Origin: Diploscapter coronatus
Lineage: Eukaryota; Nematoda; Chromadorea; Rhabditida; Rhabditidae
Reading direction: 5' to 3'
Assembly (NCBI GenBank): GCA_964036155.1
Contig: OZ038422.1
Span: 33,255,201-33,319,200 of the forward strand
DNA: 64,000 bases
The position numbers and the translations under genes are program-made. Shown piece by piece: positions 49,728 to 62,377 of the stretch (its first letter is position 1; each line of letters starts with the position of its first letter). Below the pieces are notes generated by a model. The model made no database searches and had not been told where the DNA came from. It saw nothing but the letters and a program-made list of their open reading frames with translations.

Positions 49728-50157
49728 AATGGTCTTTATTATCTTATTGTTTTCTTGCGTTTTTCTTTTCTTTTCTTTTAATTTCCTTAAAATCACGATC
49801 CTGCTCATTCTTCTTAGATCTCGACCAAAGAATACTTACTTATCAGTATAAATTGATATTGATTGTCGGTCGATAAATTTTATATAAATAAAGTTCTGAA
49901 AAGGATGATATTTTCCTGAAAATTCGGAAATGATGTTTTTAGTATAGAGACTTGAATTAATAAGATTTGGAGAATATTAGATATGTGGAGGGTAAGTTTG
50001 GTTAACGAGAATAAGTCTAGTCATTTCAGAATTTACAGAATAAAATCAATATTTTATATGTATAAAAACAAATGACGAAAGTCAAAATAGTTGTTGGTAG
50101 TAATCCATTTCTATTGGGTTACATCGCATGAGCCTCTCAAATCCTTCCCGCCTAGAA

Positions 50158-50257
50158 ACATGCTCTAATGCGAAATGCTAGTGACTTTTATTTTCTTCCA
50201 CTATGAAAATATGAGGAGAAAAAGAAAAGTAACTAACATTTAGTATTAGAGCATGTT
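50158..50257. repeat. Hairpin element, ACATGCTCTAAT arms
   Basis: ACATGCTCTAATGCGAAATG then CTAGT at the left is mirrored by ACTAACATTTAGTATTAGAG then CATGT at the right, leaving a centre of about 50 bases (TTTTCTTCC, then AGGAGAAAAAGAAAAG). Confidence 0.7.
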
Positions 50258-53200
50258 CTTAGGAGGAAAAGATTTGATAGGCGCCTGCGATATAAATTTC
50301 TCATCCGCTAGGCTTCCTGTCTTAAACATCGTCAAGCTTCTCTGCATTGCCCCTAGCTGCCTAGCTGACCCCCTTATATCCATTCGCGCGAAAAACCCGG
50401 CCGTCGACAAAAAACCCGCTCGACGTCGCTTCGTCAGCATTTTTCGTACGGCGCTGCAACCGGCGGCTTTTCCCCTTTTTCTTTCCTTTGTTTTTCTGCG
50501 CATCGACAATTTCTAACCCCTCGCGACACTTTCTCTTATTTATTAATTCCTCTCGTGCTATTGTCTGTAAATTCGCTATTTTTTAATTAACTTTCAGAAG
50601 TTATGGGATTTAGCTTCGTATTTCCTTGAAGCTTGAACATTCAACTTAATGTTTTCAACATTCACCTTTCTTATTAAACCCACCCCTCGACTGTTTGTAA
50701 AATCACAGTAATTTAAGTCTTTAGGATTTTATTTTATTTAAGTTCTTGAAGTTAAAGCAACCGGCTTCAAATTTGGTCTTTATAGTTCATACCTCGAAAC
50801 TTCAACAATTTTTCCGTTTTCACTTTCTCTTGCAGAATTTTTCATAATCGGATATCACGACCTCCGTTATTTCCATACATATCCATATCATTTATATTAG
50901 GAGAAAGTGCGATTCGGTGTGTTTATAACTTTTTTGCTTCGCGTTTTGATTGATTGTCGCCTTAATCTGGGTTGGTTTCTGAGATTTTGCAGAGAAATGA
51001 TATCGTAACTTAAATTTTGCATAATTTTGAAGATATATCAATTTTTGACAATTTTTACGAATGAGGATTTCCATGTATGAATCTTCGCGACAAGATCACT
51101 TTCATTCTTGCCGTTAATCTGATTATAAAACCACCTGTTCTGTTATCCTTCGATTCTTCTGCGTTCGCCACTTAGCAATTATCAAATTATTCAGTCTCAG
51201 ATGGCTTTACATCAAGAATGCTTTTTATCACAAAGCATAAAATCTTTCATCTCATATCTTACTTTCTTCGTTTTGGATGTAGTTTTGTTTGTATTTTATA
51301 TCTAAAGGGGATACTATTCTCCCATTATGAACTTGGATTTTTCACAAGTGTCATTCATATGCTGACCTAAATTCTATGAAATTCTAAGTATTTTAGATTC
51401 TTTACCTTGAGCCAAAAGTGTTTTGACCAAAATAGAGTTGCTGCTGAGAACAATTTTGTCCTTGCCAGGCTCATAAAATAATAGTCGTGTATTCCGAATT
51501 TTCAATTCGTTTTGCTGACCGAGACCTTGGAGGTTTGTGTTTGTATTTGGTCATACCTAGAAAAAACGTAGCTGGCCGCAAACCTACGATAAATTTCGGC
51601 AAATATTTCGCATATCTACTTCCTTTTCCATTTGTTACAAGTGTTTCGTCCACCTAGCTTTGAAAAACTGTAAGTGAGACCGAATTTTCCCAAGTTTCTT
51701 TTTTTCTGAAACAACAGGTATGTTTCGTTGACAAAGATAAAAGGTTAAACTTTGTGGTTAATCATGGAAGAAGTGATTCAATTTTCGCTGATACTTGCTA
51801 CTCCTTTTCCAGCGAATTTATCTAATTGTTCGGCCTTAGTCTCGTGAACTGAACGGTAACGCCCAGCTACCTTGAACGGGACATTGGACCTACACGTTCA
51901 AACTCTTGGAAATCGAATTTAAGGCCGTTCAAATTGAAGTCGAATAAATTTGGATAAGTTCTTTCTATCTGCGGAATTGATTGATCTTATCAGTCGTTTT
52001 TAGCCAAACCGGATATTTCCTCGATGTGAGAATGGAGAGAGTTAAGAGTGGAACCTGGAAAGGTCGTATAATGCTGATAGCTAGTGACGCGCTTTTTCCG
52101 AGATCATTATAGTCTGACACTTTTACGGGATTACAAAGTAACTCATTAGTCGAGGAGGCAAAATGCATTTTGTTGACTTGTCGATCTGCCAAGAAAGTGC
52201 TATTATCTGCCTGACTTACAAAGGAAATTGACTTTGTTCTGAAAATCGCAAAAATCCATCTCTAGTTTTTTTTTTTGCTATTTTCGCCTCATTTCGTCAC
52301 GAATTTAAATCTCTAAGTCTGCAAATTTCACGTACTATTTTTCTGTACTTTCTTTCCTGCATCTGGATTCCTACGCGCTATTTTCCGCCTTCCGCACGTT
52401 CACTCTCAGAGGGTTGGACCTAGCCTTGGCATCGAAATCGGGGCTAAATCTGCCCCTTTTGCCGATTTTTGTCGACAGCCTCAAAAGTGGCTGCTTTTCG
52501 GCCATGTTTATGTATTCTCCGCTAGCAAATTTACCTTGCTTATTATTTTTTTTAAAAGTTTCTTTTCTAATTCTTCAAATACAATTCTATGTGTATCTTA
52601 ACAAAATTCTATTGAATCAATATACTGCCATAGTTCTGCGTTTCACCAAAATTGTCCTTCCTTCAGCCATATGGCTGAATTGAATTGAAGTAGCTGAACT
52701 TTCAAGCCGTAATCTGCTTTCTTCACGGTCATTCGATTTTCATTACAATAACGACGCGGGTCATGAGTGGGACAGGGGTTTGTCAAGTATTTTTGAAATA
52801 GCGCTATGTGCGGCTTGGCATGGGTCTGCTTGCGTGTGTCTAGTCAAGGCTAAATCGGCTTTCGCTGGCTGTGAGGGGAGGAAGGGCGTTTGGCGATAGA
52901 AACGATGGGAAGATAGAAGATATGCCATGGGGTCTTTGCGTCTTCCTCCAACCATCGCTTCTGCCTTTGTCACCTTGTTTTTGCAGTGCCAAAACCCGAA
53001 AACCCGGCTGCTGCCAGGCGCAAGCGCTATTCTCAGCGCAAACGTTCACAGATTCATGGATTACGTACGCACATTCGACGCATCCGATTCAACCCACGCA
53101 TTTTATAGGAATTCCTATCACTTTTACTATATTTCCGTGTTGATATGAACGTAGATTGACCATAGGATTGATCACCTTGTTGGTTTTTACCCAAATATTC

Positions 53201-55375
53201 TAATTTTCGGCGTATTTTGATGTCGTAGATAAAATCCGCGTATTTTTAAGAAATAGTATGTCCACTGACCAATTAAACCCCTTGTCCGATAGATAGATAG
53301 ATTTCCTGATAAATACGAGATGACTTCTGCCTGCGCGAAGCAACTTTTCCAATTTCTGTTTTGATCCAGTTTTGCCTTTTCCCCGTTGCCAAAGTCCGCT
53401 GATGAAAAAATCGCGCCACTGCCGAGTTTTTCCCTGTAGAACTCTGATTAGTTTTTGAGATGCTTATCTCGGGTTCTTTGAATTGAGACTTTAAATTGGA
53501 AAGATTTGAAATTTGGAGGTCATTTTGCAGGACCGACAAAAATTTGGTCCGAAGATTTTATCTCGCAAAAATTCGCTAGAATTCGAGTAAAGTCTCAAAA
53601 TCTCAAAATCGTCCCTGGGTATGATCGTTTTCACTTTCGCGCGTCGAAAGCGCCGGTTATCTTTATCAATTTATCGCGTCCACTTGCTAATGTTTTTTCT
53701 TCGACTGCGCATTTTCACTGAAAATGCCTTGTGTGGTGGTTTGGACGTTCTCTAGTCGTCTCTATTTCTCTATTTCTTAAGTCTGAACCGTCTTTAGGCG
53801 CTTTCTTCGCTACTTTTCTGCGTATTTGTCAGCGATGATATGTCAATTTTCACTAGCGACATGTCCTGTACCATTGGCATTGAAGCCAATGGGTTTGCTG
53901 ATCGCCTTTTTATCACCTTTTTTTTTTATCTTTTCTTATCAGTGGCCAGCCTTATCACTACCTTGCAGCTTTATTTCCCTACCTGTTTCCGACCTTATCA
54001 TGTTTTGCCCAACTCTCACTCGCAATGCCATGTCGATTATCCCTCTGGTATCCCTTTTCAAGGGGCTTCTCCGCTTTCGCCCATTTTATTATTCCCCAAT
54101 CAAATCACCTAGAGGGGCAGATTTACACTTGACCGGGCCTGACACGACACTTTCAGCAGCGAATGCCTACTGATAAACGGATTTGCCGTTTTACGAAATT
54201 ATCTGTCCTAATTGATCCTATATGACTTAGGTTAATACAAGTTTTACAAAGTCACAGGCATAAAGAATGCCATTTCGTGAAATTACTTCTTTTCCTTTTA
54301 TATGATTAAGTTGGGCCGGCCTTGTTTCAAATTGACTCCTTCCATTCATAAGCAGCGTAAAACCAACTGTTCGTGAAGGCAGTTACAGTCGAACGAAAAA
54401 TGGCAAGGCAAAGCCATTCATCATTTCTATTGTTTGTTGTGATTGTTTTGAGTGACATAACATGATGGGCAAATTGAAAGCGAAAGACGAGGAAATTGGA
54501 TAGTTTTCCTGGATGCGGAATGTTGCATTTTGCATCTTGGTCACTGAATGGCATTCCCTAGGTTTCTGTAGGAAATTCCCTAATTGTTCACCTGTCATAT
54601 TCATCAAGTCTAGACTTTTCAGACTGTCATTATTTTTCTAAAGATATCCATGAACCTGAATTTTTTCGACTGCACAGTTCACCAAAACTTTCTCATAGAC
54701 GATCAAAATACGCAACACCAATTCACATTTAGCAGCCTGGATGGGAGGGGGAATCTCGAGTTATGACATGGAATGACTGGTTTTGACTCGCTCATCATCG
54801 AGAGAATTTTCGAGGGTTGGCTAATTTCGAGCGTGCGCGATTCGGTCACCCCTTTCCTTATTTGTCCTGCCCTTCTTCAACGCGCATAATTCGCTGAGAG
54901 ATTTGCCAAAACCAGACTTATTCGGTTTGGAATTGGATTGTCTGTGAGTCGTCTGCTTGGATTTTTGCGGGCCATCTTATTTGAACTCAAATTTGCCCGC
55001 TCAATTGACGGCTTTTATAATCTTCTAGTCATAGAAGACACATTTTCGCCGCCGACGGCTAATCCAATGTCTTCGCGGTTTTTTCATCAACGTTTTCTCG
55101 ATCGAATAGAGATACCTTCTTTTCTTCTGTAGGATCTCTAGAAGTCCCCAACTATTTCCCCGTCGCTCCGTCATCTTCATACGATTTGGCTGCTTCTCTT
55201 CTCTACGTGTTCACCAACAATCAATCGCCAAAACATTTCAATACTCGGAGAAAAATCTCCAATATCAGCTTCTGAGTCAACGTTTCATTACTTTAATTTT
55301 TCGACATCGCTTATTTTTGAAATTATCTTTCTTTTCTGTATTGATTGATTTGTTTCAATTTAAATACTTTAAGGT

Positions 55376-57939
55376 ATGCGCCTACTAATCCTCCTATTAA
55401 TACTTCGATATTCGACATGCCAGGATGATTCAGATACGAAGAAGTAAAAATTTCTTCAAAATCTGAAATTCAAGTTACTATTTCAGTAAACGAGCAATTA
55501 GTGGATCAGACACAGCCTCGACGTCAGGCGATCAGAAGTTTAAAATTTGTATGACTTTTCCATGTTCTGCTAATTCTTACATGTCCTTCCTCAGATGTTG
55601 GCACAATAGACGGAGTTCGACGTGAGATTTTCAACGAGGTCGACGGTGGTCAGAACAGCGTGGGTCGTAAGTATTTGAGATTTGTTGAAACTTTGACGAA
55701 ATCCGCTACTGACGTGAAGTGTGACTTTATATCGCATTCATGATTGCCCCAGGAGTTGATGGCTAGTGATAAAAGTCTCTAGTGAAAGCAATTTATCACC
55801 GACACCCATCACTTTTTCATCGTTTGATGACTTTCCCTATGATTTTCGCTTTCATCAAACCTCGACAACTAATATCAGAATTATGCCCATCTTGATGAAC
55901 AACTTTCTTTTCAACTTGAAACAAGATGCTTAATCGCCTCTATCATTGATCACCACCCCACAACTAGTTTCGTCCATTCATTCGATTTCTTCCAGCTGAT
56001 TCTGGCGATCGGACATTTGACCCGTTCGGCGCCTATGACGACAACAACATCGTCGCCACTGAAAACGGTTGGCAGAAAACTAATTTTCCTCTAAAATCGA
56101 TATTTTAGAGAAGAGTCTCTTCGTGCCGAAACCGTACAGGCCCGAGTCGAAGAAGCCTGAGACCAAGCCACCGACGACTCCGTAAGAAACAACAAATTTT
56201 CCAAGTCCTTATAGAGTGCTCGCAATAACCTGAACATTTGCAAGGGTTGAAGTGAAGTGATTAGACTAAAAATGAATCACCTACTCTCATACACGTGCTA
56301 TGAGCACGTTTGAGAGTCAATCATTGAATGCGGGTAACGAGTGAAACTTCTTCAGCCCACCCCCACCCACGACGATTCGCACGATTCCATTCATTCAAAC
56401 CACACGCGCACCCGTTTTCCGGCCACAACAGCCCATACAGCCGATTCAGCCTCAGAGGCCTTTGTAAGCCAAACCAAAAGAGTCCAAACAAGAACCACTC
56501 CTTTCAGCATCCCACAGCAGACCTTCACCAGACAGCCACTTCCACCGTAGGTCTTAAAACTATCGAAAGAAACCTTGATTCAGTTCGATAACATCCAAAT
56601 CATTAACCTGAGTTCTGGCTAATACCTCTTCAACTAAAACTGGGAATAATAACGATTCAGTCAACCTCAACCCGCTTTTCGACCCCAAGTGCCTCAAGTC
56701 CCATTCACGCAAGCACCCGCCCAACCACGAACGCAGCAGTTCACCCATGCACCCGTGCAGCCAATCACTCAACAGTTTACACAACAATTTACTCGGTAAT
56801 CACGACTAAATTAAGACTATCCTAACTTTCCGCTTGTTTAATATTGACCTTGATGGCCTTAATGATCTGGCTATCTTAGAAGACCCTTCTTCCCCCAGCA
56901 AACTGCCGCGCCATTCGTCCCAGTCACGCAGGCCCCACCTCGACTTCCACCACAGCCCAGACCGGCCATCGCTCGACCATCATCTCCAGTGTCGCAGCCA
57001 AGACTTCCATTCGCGAATACGAACAATCTCAGAAACGGACGTAGGACTTACGATGTTCGACCTGAACTCATCACGAGCTTTAGAATGCCACGCCTCGATC
57101 TTCTACATCTCCACGCCGATCTCAGGCCCGACGCGACTCACGTTCACCCACTTCGCCATCGCCGTTACTGTGGATCAATGCGCCAGGACTTGTCACGAAT
57201 TCAACTGTGCTGTAGGCTCAAAAATACGAATATTTCCCCTCCAAATTCAATGATTTGAGATCGCTCACTACAATCCGATCAACGGCCACTGCGAGTTCAA
57301 TCCATCGACCGCCTTTGCAATTCGAAACGGCCAATGTCCTGCATGGCCTAGTCTGCACTACCGGTAGAATCTCGACGAAAGTAAACAATAAAAAGACAAA
57401 TTGAAGCAACAACGTAGTGGCCTCGGAGCCGGTGAGGATCTTCTGCGTCACGTGCCAGCGACCCCGACGACGACCGGGCCGAGCCGGCCGACGAAGGAGC
57501 AAGTCCAGCAGACACGTGAGAAGCAAGAAACCGTGAGTTCTCTGTTTTACGAGGAAAACCCCTATGCGCGACTTTAGATCTTCCGCTCACCCGATCATCC
57601 ATGGAGTTCTTGTCAAACAGCCAGTTGCAGTCGCTCTATCGCTATCTCAAAACCGCTATTCCAGCGCAGATGAAGATGGGGTTGATGTGAGTCGAGCGAC
57701 AATTCAAAACACGACGGAAATGCTAATTTCAGGAGCCCCAAAGAGAAATCCCAGTTTCCATTGTTGATGCCGAACAAGATGACAATAGTTCAGAGATGTC
57801 GAGCAGGGAGTTTGCTAAAATTCGAGTAAGTCAAATTTTGCGCACTTTCAAAGACCAATAGCTTTAGTCTGACAATCAGAAAGCCAGTAAGCGAAAGCAG
57901 TTAAGGATATTGGACCAAATTGAAGATCTAGAAAATTAG
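55376..57939 (+). CDS. Secreted Pro/Gln-rich protein with PAN/apple-like domain
   Basis: Fifteen exons join in frame: 55376-55443, 55487-55548, 55595-55666, 55996-56067, 56109-56181, 56356-56463, 56508-56546, 56661-56795, 56880-57040, 57084-57211, 57260-57363, 57407-57532, 57578-57686, 57733-57825 and 57868-57939; 473 residues. A signal peptide (MRLLILLLILRYSTCQ) is followed by an acidic stretch, then a long Pro/Gln/Thr-rich region of about 170 residues (for example PVFRPQQPIQPIQPQRP). The cysteine domain follows: QCHASIFYISTPISG, then VDQCARTCHEFNCAIAHYNP, then GHCEF and IFCVTC. Next is a very basic patch (RPRRRPGRAGRRRSK) and an acidic, charged C-terminus ending IEDLEN. The PAN-like domain and one intron position match the gene at 47892-48964, so the two look like diverged paralogues. 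An extracellular matrix or cuticle-associated role is a guess. Internal introns 57041-57083 and 57212-57259 are required to keep the domain in frame. Confidence 0.78.
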
Positions 57940-59481
57940 GAAGCAGTTCACAAAGACTAATTCTTCGACAGAGCAAAACTTAATAATTCCGTTATTAATT
58001 AATATTTTACATATAAGTTATTCAAACGTGCGTGTTGTAGCCAGAGGAAAACCTACCTGAAAATCGGACGCTGTTAATTTTATTTTTGAAAGTTAGGTCA
58101 AAACTAACAAAGTCCGAAAGTCGTCTAGAAACGTCATTATTATCGCAAATCGTCTCGTTGTTATTTATTCTTTTGAGAGGAAACATTTTCGTGCAGTGCC
58201 TTATTCATTTAGACCGTTTACAGTTCTTGACATTTCCAGCTGTATTTTGGCGAAAATTTGGTTCGATAATTTTAGAATAGGCCAAAATCAGTGCAAGTTA
58301 TGGTTTTTCTTGTGAAATTTCATTTGAACTGAAATGTGCTTCATTGCTAAATGTAGAAGTCTAATTTTCATACTATAATAATCGTAGTAACTTCTACGTT
58401 TCAAAGCGGAGCCTATTTGACTCAATTTATAAATTTCATAGGTAAAAAAGCGCTAACTTCAAATTACGTGCCTGTGTTGTTGTTTTTACCCTATTATTCT
58501 TCGCGAATTGAACAAGTGTTCAGTAGTTTTTTTGAAAATGAGATTCGACTTTGAAAAAAATAAAATAAAACGATTTTTAGACAGACTTTATTTCAAATTC
58601 TGCAAGAAAAAGACCGAGAGCAACTTGACGCTGCTCTAATTGAAAACAACACATAAAATATATCAAACCAAACGGTCAAAAAGATAAGATAAAAACCACT
58701 CATATTTATCTCAACAAATTTGATAACCGAGAATGATCATCCGAAGAAAATATGTTTATGTGGGGGCGGAAAAAGGAACTATAAATCAAAAAAGAACAAC
58801 GAAAGCTCTGTATTTCGACGAGTATTTTCTTTTCTGAAAGATGGAATTGTGAAAATTCGACCTTTCAGAATATAAAAAAACACTGTACGAAATACGATAA
58901 GCCAGAAGACAATAAAATAAAGTCAAGAAAAGAAAATAAACGAGAATAAAATAACTCTTCAACCCCATAAAAAATGAGGGTGGGGAACAAAATTGGGAGT
59001 GAAAGGAGAGAAAGGAAAATTTTAGGGATGGATCACGAAGATTCCGCACACACGAATCCGCGTTTCGGAAAGAATTGCAGAAATGCGGGAGCGGGAAAGA
59101 AGGAGAGAGCGAGGGGGAAAAAGGCGAGCAAGTGGGAGGACCTGAAAATTCGAGCCTATTCGAAATCGCGAGTTTCTTAAAATTTAGTTTCAATAATAAT
59201 TTACCTTAAATATATTGTTAATTCTTATCTTCAAATTTTTAAGATTACTCTTGAAGAGAGTTTTGATTTTTTAAAACGTCAAAAGAAAAGGAAAAAACGA
59301 ACCCAAAAGTTTGGAAGAGTCTGGAGGGCGCGAGTCTGAGCAGCCAATGAATGGAATGGATCGATGGATGGTACGTGACTCGCGGCTCGATGTTGTTGTT
59401 GTTGTTGTTGGTTTGGTGGTGTGGGGGTGAAGGGTGGAAGAGACGAGTGAATTAGCGGTGGATGGGGCTGCACCCGACCTC
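57940..59481. other. Intergenic region between the second PAN-type gene and eIF5A
   Basis: 3' flanks of two convergent genes. Apart from the (TGT)n run I see nothing with coding structure; the open frames around 58786-59193 (minus) lack splice partners and family similarity. Confidence 0.45.
59391..59411. repeat. (TGT)n microsatellite
   Basis: Seven TGT units in the 3' flank of eIF5A. Confidence 0.85.
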
Positions 59482-61068
59482 TTACATTCCCTTGGTGCTC
59501 ACTTTGTGAGACATGACCGCCTCCTCACCGCATGCGGACACTACGGTCACCTGGAAATGTTAAAATTCATCTTTTTTATTTCTTCATTTTTTTTAAAAAG
59601 AAATACTCTAATTTTTTAAATGTTTTTTTCAAATAAAATTTAAAATTACATAAACATCGCCTTCGCCCTTGTCGAGCAGGTCCTTAAGCTGCTGGGTCAG
59701 TTCTCCCTCAGGCGCCTTCAAGTCGTCCTTCTGCAAAATTTAACGCAACTTCACAAAGCCACAGACTTCTCAAAACTCGACTCGCAAAGGTAGTGTCAAG
59801 TGGCGAGGAAAAGAGCATGTCTTTTTTCGGGTATTTTACGGGTCGAATTTTGAGAAGTCGGATTCTAATAATTGGTTTTTAATGTTATGCAGTTACCCAA
59901 AATGGTACTACATTTGGTAACTTTATACGGTCTTTTTCCAATCAAATTGATTCTCACCGTGTCCGAAGACTCGGGGTCCATCAGACTGCAGAAACCGTCG
60001 TCGGTGATGTCCATCAGCTGAGATTTTTGAAATTAAAATTTTCCAGGATTTTTTTTACTTTTTAAACCTTCTTTATTTTGCGCTCAGATTTATGTCTCAA
60101 CAAATACGGTTTCAGACGAAACTTATCCTAACCATCATAGCGCAAATTTGTCCAGTCTTATTCTATCACACTACCACTAGACTATTTGGACCTCAACAAC
60201 GTTCGATTCTTGAAAATATTAAATCTTTTCCAAGAGGATTTCTATGATCGTGGTAATTCGAAGAAACGTTCAATTTTTAAGGATCGCTCTCAAAATGTGC
60301 ATTTTTCAAGACATTCTTTCTGTAGCTATTATAATTTCTTGTAAAGAAAAGCCTGACTTTTACTATTTTCAGATTGTTAAAAGAGCGAGTCCTCTATTAT
60401 TTTGTGAATTATCGCATCTTAGAACATATATACAGATATATACAGACTAATATGAAAAATTTCATGAATTGATTATTTTCCCCAAATAAAGTATTCTTTT
60501 GTGGATACTGTATTTTATATGTATTATACGTACGAGGTACTCTTTACGCTTGACGACGGGTACGTCCATGTTGTGCGTGGAGGGGCAGATGTCCTCAAGC
60601 TTCTTGTTGGTGAAGATGTCGAGCGCAACCAGATGGACCTTAGCGTGACCGTGCTTGCCGGTCTTCGAGGTCGACATTTCCACAATCTGCAAATAACAAA
60701 ATAATTCCATTCTTATTATTACTTTGAGAACTTAAAAACTTATTATTATTTCTTCAATATTTTAAAGATTACTTTCTCCAAGTTTCAGTGCAAAAATCAG
60801 GAAAAGTCTTTGGTCTCAAAAATGCTGAATTTTTCTCGATTTCTAAATTCCTTCGTTTTAGTGAAGAAACCTGGATAAGAAGTGTTTTGACTTCTAGAAA
60901 TTTCAATTTAAATGATTTTCCAATTTTTGACCGTACCTTGCACGGACGGCCCTTGATCATGACGCACTCGTTCTTGCGCAGCGCGGAGCACTGCTTGGGG
61001 AACGTGGCGGCAGCGCCGGACTCGGCCGACGCGAACTGATGGTCGTCATCGTGGTGATCGTCCGACAT
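59482..61068 (-). CDS. eIF5A: Eukaryotic translation initiation factor 5A
   Basis: Hypusine-containing factor that relieves stalled ribosomes and aids termination. Five exons join in frame: 61068-60937, 60686-60534, 60017-59958, 59730-59650 and 59550-59482; 164 residues, a normal length. The N-terminus is rich in Asp and His. The SH3-like domain has [15 protein letters not shown], then the hypusine loop [20 protein letters not shown], where the modified lysine is the one in TGKHGH, about residue 55. [20 protein letters not shown] follows. The OB-type C-terminal domain has [14 protein letters not shown] and ends [11 protein letters not shown]. Sequence is closest in style to nematode IFF-1/IFF-2 ([18 protein letters not shown]). 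The ATG lies four bases behind TTTTGCAG, a likely trans-splice acceptor. One intron carries a hairpin repeat. Confidence 0.95.
59764..59859. repeat. Hairpin element, GACTTCTC-GACTCG arms (copy 3)
   Basis: In an eIF5A intron. GACTTCTCAAAACTCGACTC at the left is mirrored by GGGTCGAATTTTGAGAAGTC at the right, closely matching the copies in the hyccin introns over 40 kb away. The centre has GGTAGTGTCAAGTGGCGAGG, then AAAAGAGCATGTC. Confidence 0.75.
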
Positions 61069-62157
61069 CTTCCTGCAAAACTCGAAAATGCCGTACCGAG
61101 TTTAAAATGCTCCGAAGAGCCTCCGTTCCAGAAAAATGATAAAGAAAACTCGTAGAAAGAAATTTCAAGACCGAAGATGAATCAGAACTCGTGAGTAATG
61201 CGAAAACGTGAAATCCGAATTTTCAAGGTGATTTTCAAAGATCTTCCAACTGAATAACGAATCCCAAAATATCGATCGATAAATTAGCGGAAATATCCGG
61301 CTTTGGATTGCGAAAAGTACGTGAAATTACAGGAAATTCCCTCGAAAATGATGACAAATGTTTGGATAATCAAACGGGGTAATTGATGGTAATTAGGGGG
61401 TAATTAAATTGGGCAATTGGGGAACAATCGATCGGGGGAAATGGTATAAATGGTCAGTGGTAGGGCGGAGAGATGATGGCGAATGGGGAAGGGAAAAGAA
61501 AAAGAACGGCCAGTTGGAGAGGGCGAATTTGGGCCTAAAACTGCGAGTGCTAGACGGAGCGCGAATGCAGCAAAGAAGAAGACGCTGTGCAGCGAATTTG
61601 GGGAAGGGAGAGAAAGAGTCGAAAGAAAAATGAAAAAAGGGGAAAGTTAAGTAAAGGGCAAGAAAAGATAATAAATGTGGCAACTAATCAATTAAATACG
61701 TTAATTGGGTAATTATCGATAGCTAGGAGACTTTTTTCCTAAATAATGAAAGAAAACACTCACTTTTCATGAAAAATGTTGACTCTGCGTAGAGACTTCA
61801 TTTGGAATAGCTTAGATCTTGAATTTTATATCTAGAGAATTTTGAGAGCAACAAAAGAATTTGAATATTCACATTCTTTATTTTATACCGGTTTGTTTAT
61901 TCAAATCTTAGAGTCAACGTTATGTAAGATTGTCAAATTTGGGAACAAAATTCCATGCAAAATTACAAAATGTTGAGAAAAACTTGCAAATAGTTCGAAT
62001 TTTTATTGATCAAGCGTTATAAAATGATACAATATATGATAAGGCAATGATTCCAATTTCATTCGGATAAAACTTGCAAAATTTTACAATCTATAGAAAT
62101 TTGGCCTAAGTAGGCGGATAGAAACATTAATCCAATCAAGAACGAAGATGGTAAATA

Positions 62158-62253
62158 ACGGCTGACGGTACTTCGCTACCAAACGCTATTTCTCCCCTTT
62201 TTCATCTTTTTTCCACATTATCTCGTCTTTGGTAACAAAGTACTTTCAGCCGT
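62158..62253. repeat. Hairpin element, ACGGCTGACGGTACTT arms
   Basis: CGGCTGACGGTACTTCGCTA then CCAAA at the left is mirrored by TTTGGTAACAAAGTACTTTC then AGCCGT at the right. On the minus strand the centre reads AAAAAGGGGAGAAATAGCG, again close to the recurring motif. Confidence 0.7.
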
Positions 62254-62272
62254 ACGTCCCTGCTTGAGACCT

Positions 62273-62318
62273 ACCCCCGTATATTTTCTTTGCCTGACAA
62301 GTGCTCCCCAGGTCTGTA
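62273..62318. repeat. Half copy of the GACCTAGAGA inverted-repeat element
   Basis: GACCTACCCCCGTATATTTT, then CTTTGCCTGACAAGTGCTCC, then CCAGGTCTGTAACAA parallels the right end of the element at 39541-39740 (GACCTACCCCCATAGACTTT and so on). No matching left end is visible next to it. Confidence 0.5.
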
Positions 62319-62377
62319 ACAATCTAATTAATTCAATTTCGGAATTACATGGAAGCAAGAAATTATGCTAATTAGAT

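Larger units (their letters stand above)
48965..55375. other. Region without recognisable genes between the two PAN-type genes
   Basis: About 6.4 kb with two hairpin repeats (49633-49727 and 50158-50257). Around 50330-50480 and 52780-53060 the DNA is richer in G and C; at 50246-50516 overlapping 87-codon frames are open on both strands, which suggests a compositional effect more than a gene. GAAATAGTATGTCC occurs near 53252. No spliced model could be supported. Confidence 0.4.
61069..62377. other. Intergenic region between eIF5A and myosin VI
   Basis: Upstream DNA of eIF5A. The part from about 61430 to 61640 is purine-rich on the plus strand. It includes the hairpin at 62158-62253 and the half-element at 62273-62318. 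No gene recognised. Confidence 0.4.

Noticed and set aside
50246..50516. 87-codon ORFs open on both strands
   Set aside because: Both strands open, no splice partners and no family similarity; more likely a GC-content effect.
58786..59193. 135-codon minus-strand frame near eIF5A
   Set aside because: Low-complexity Ser/Phe-rich translation with no splice context or homology.
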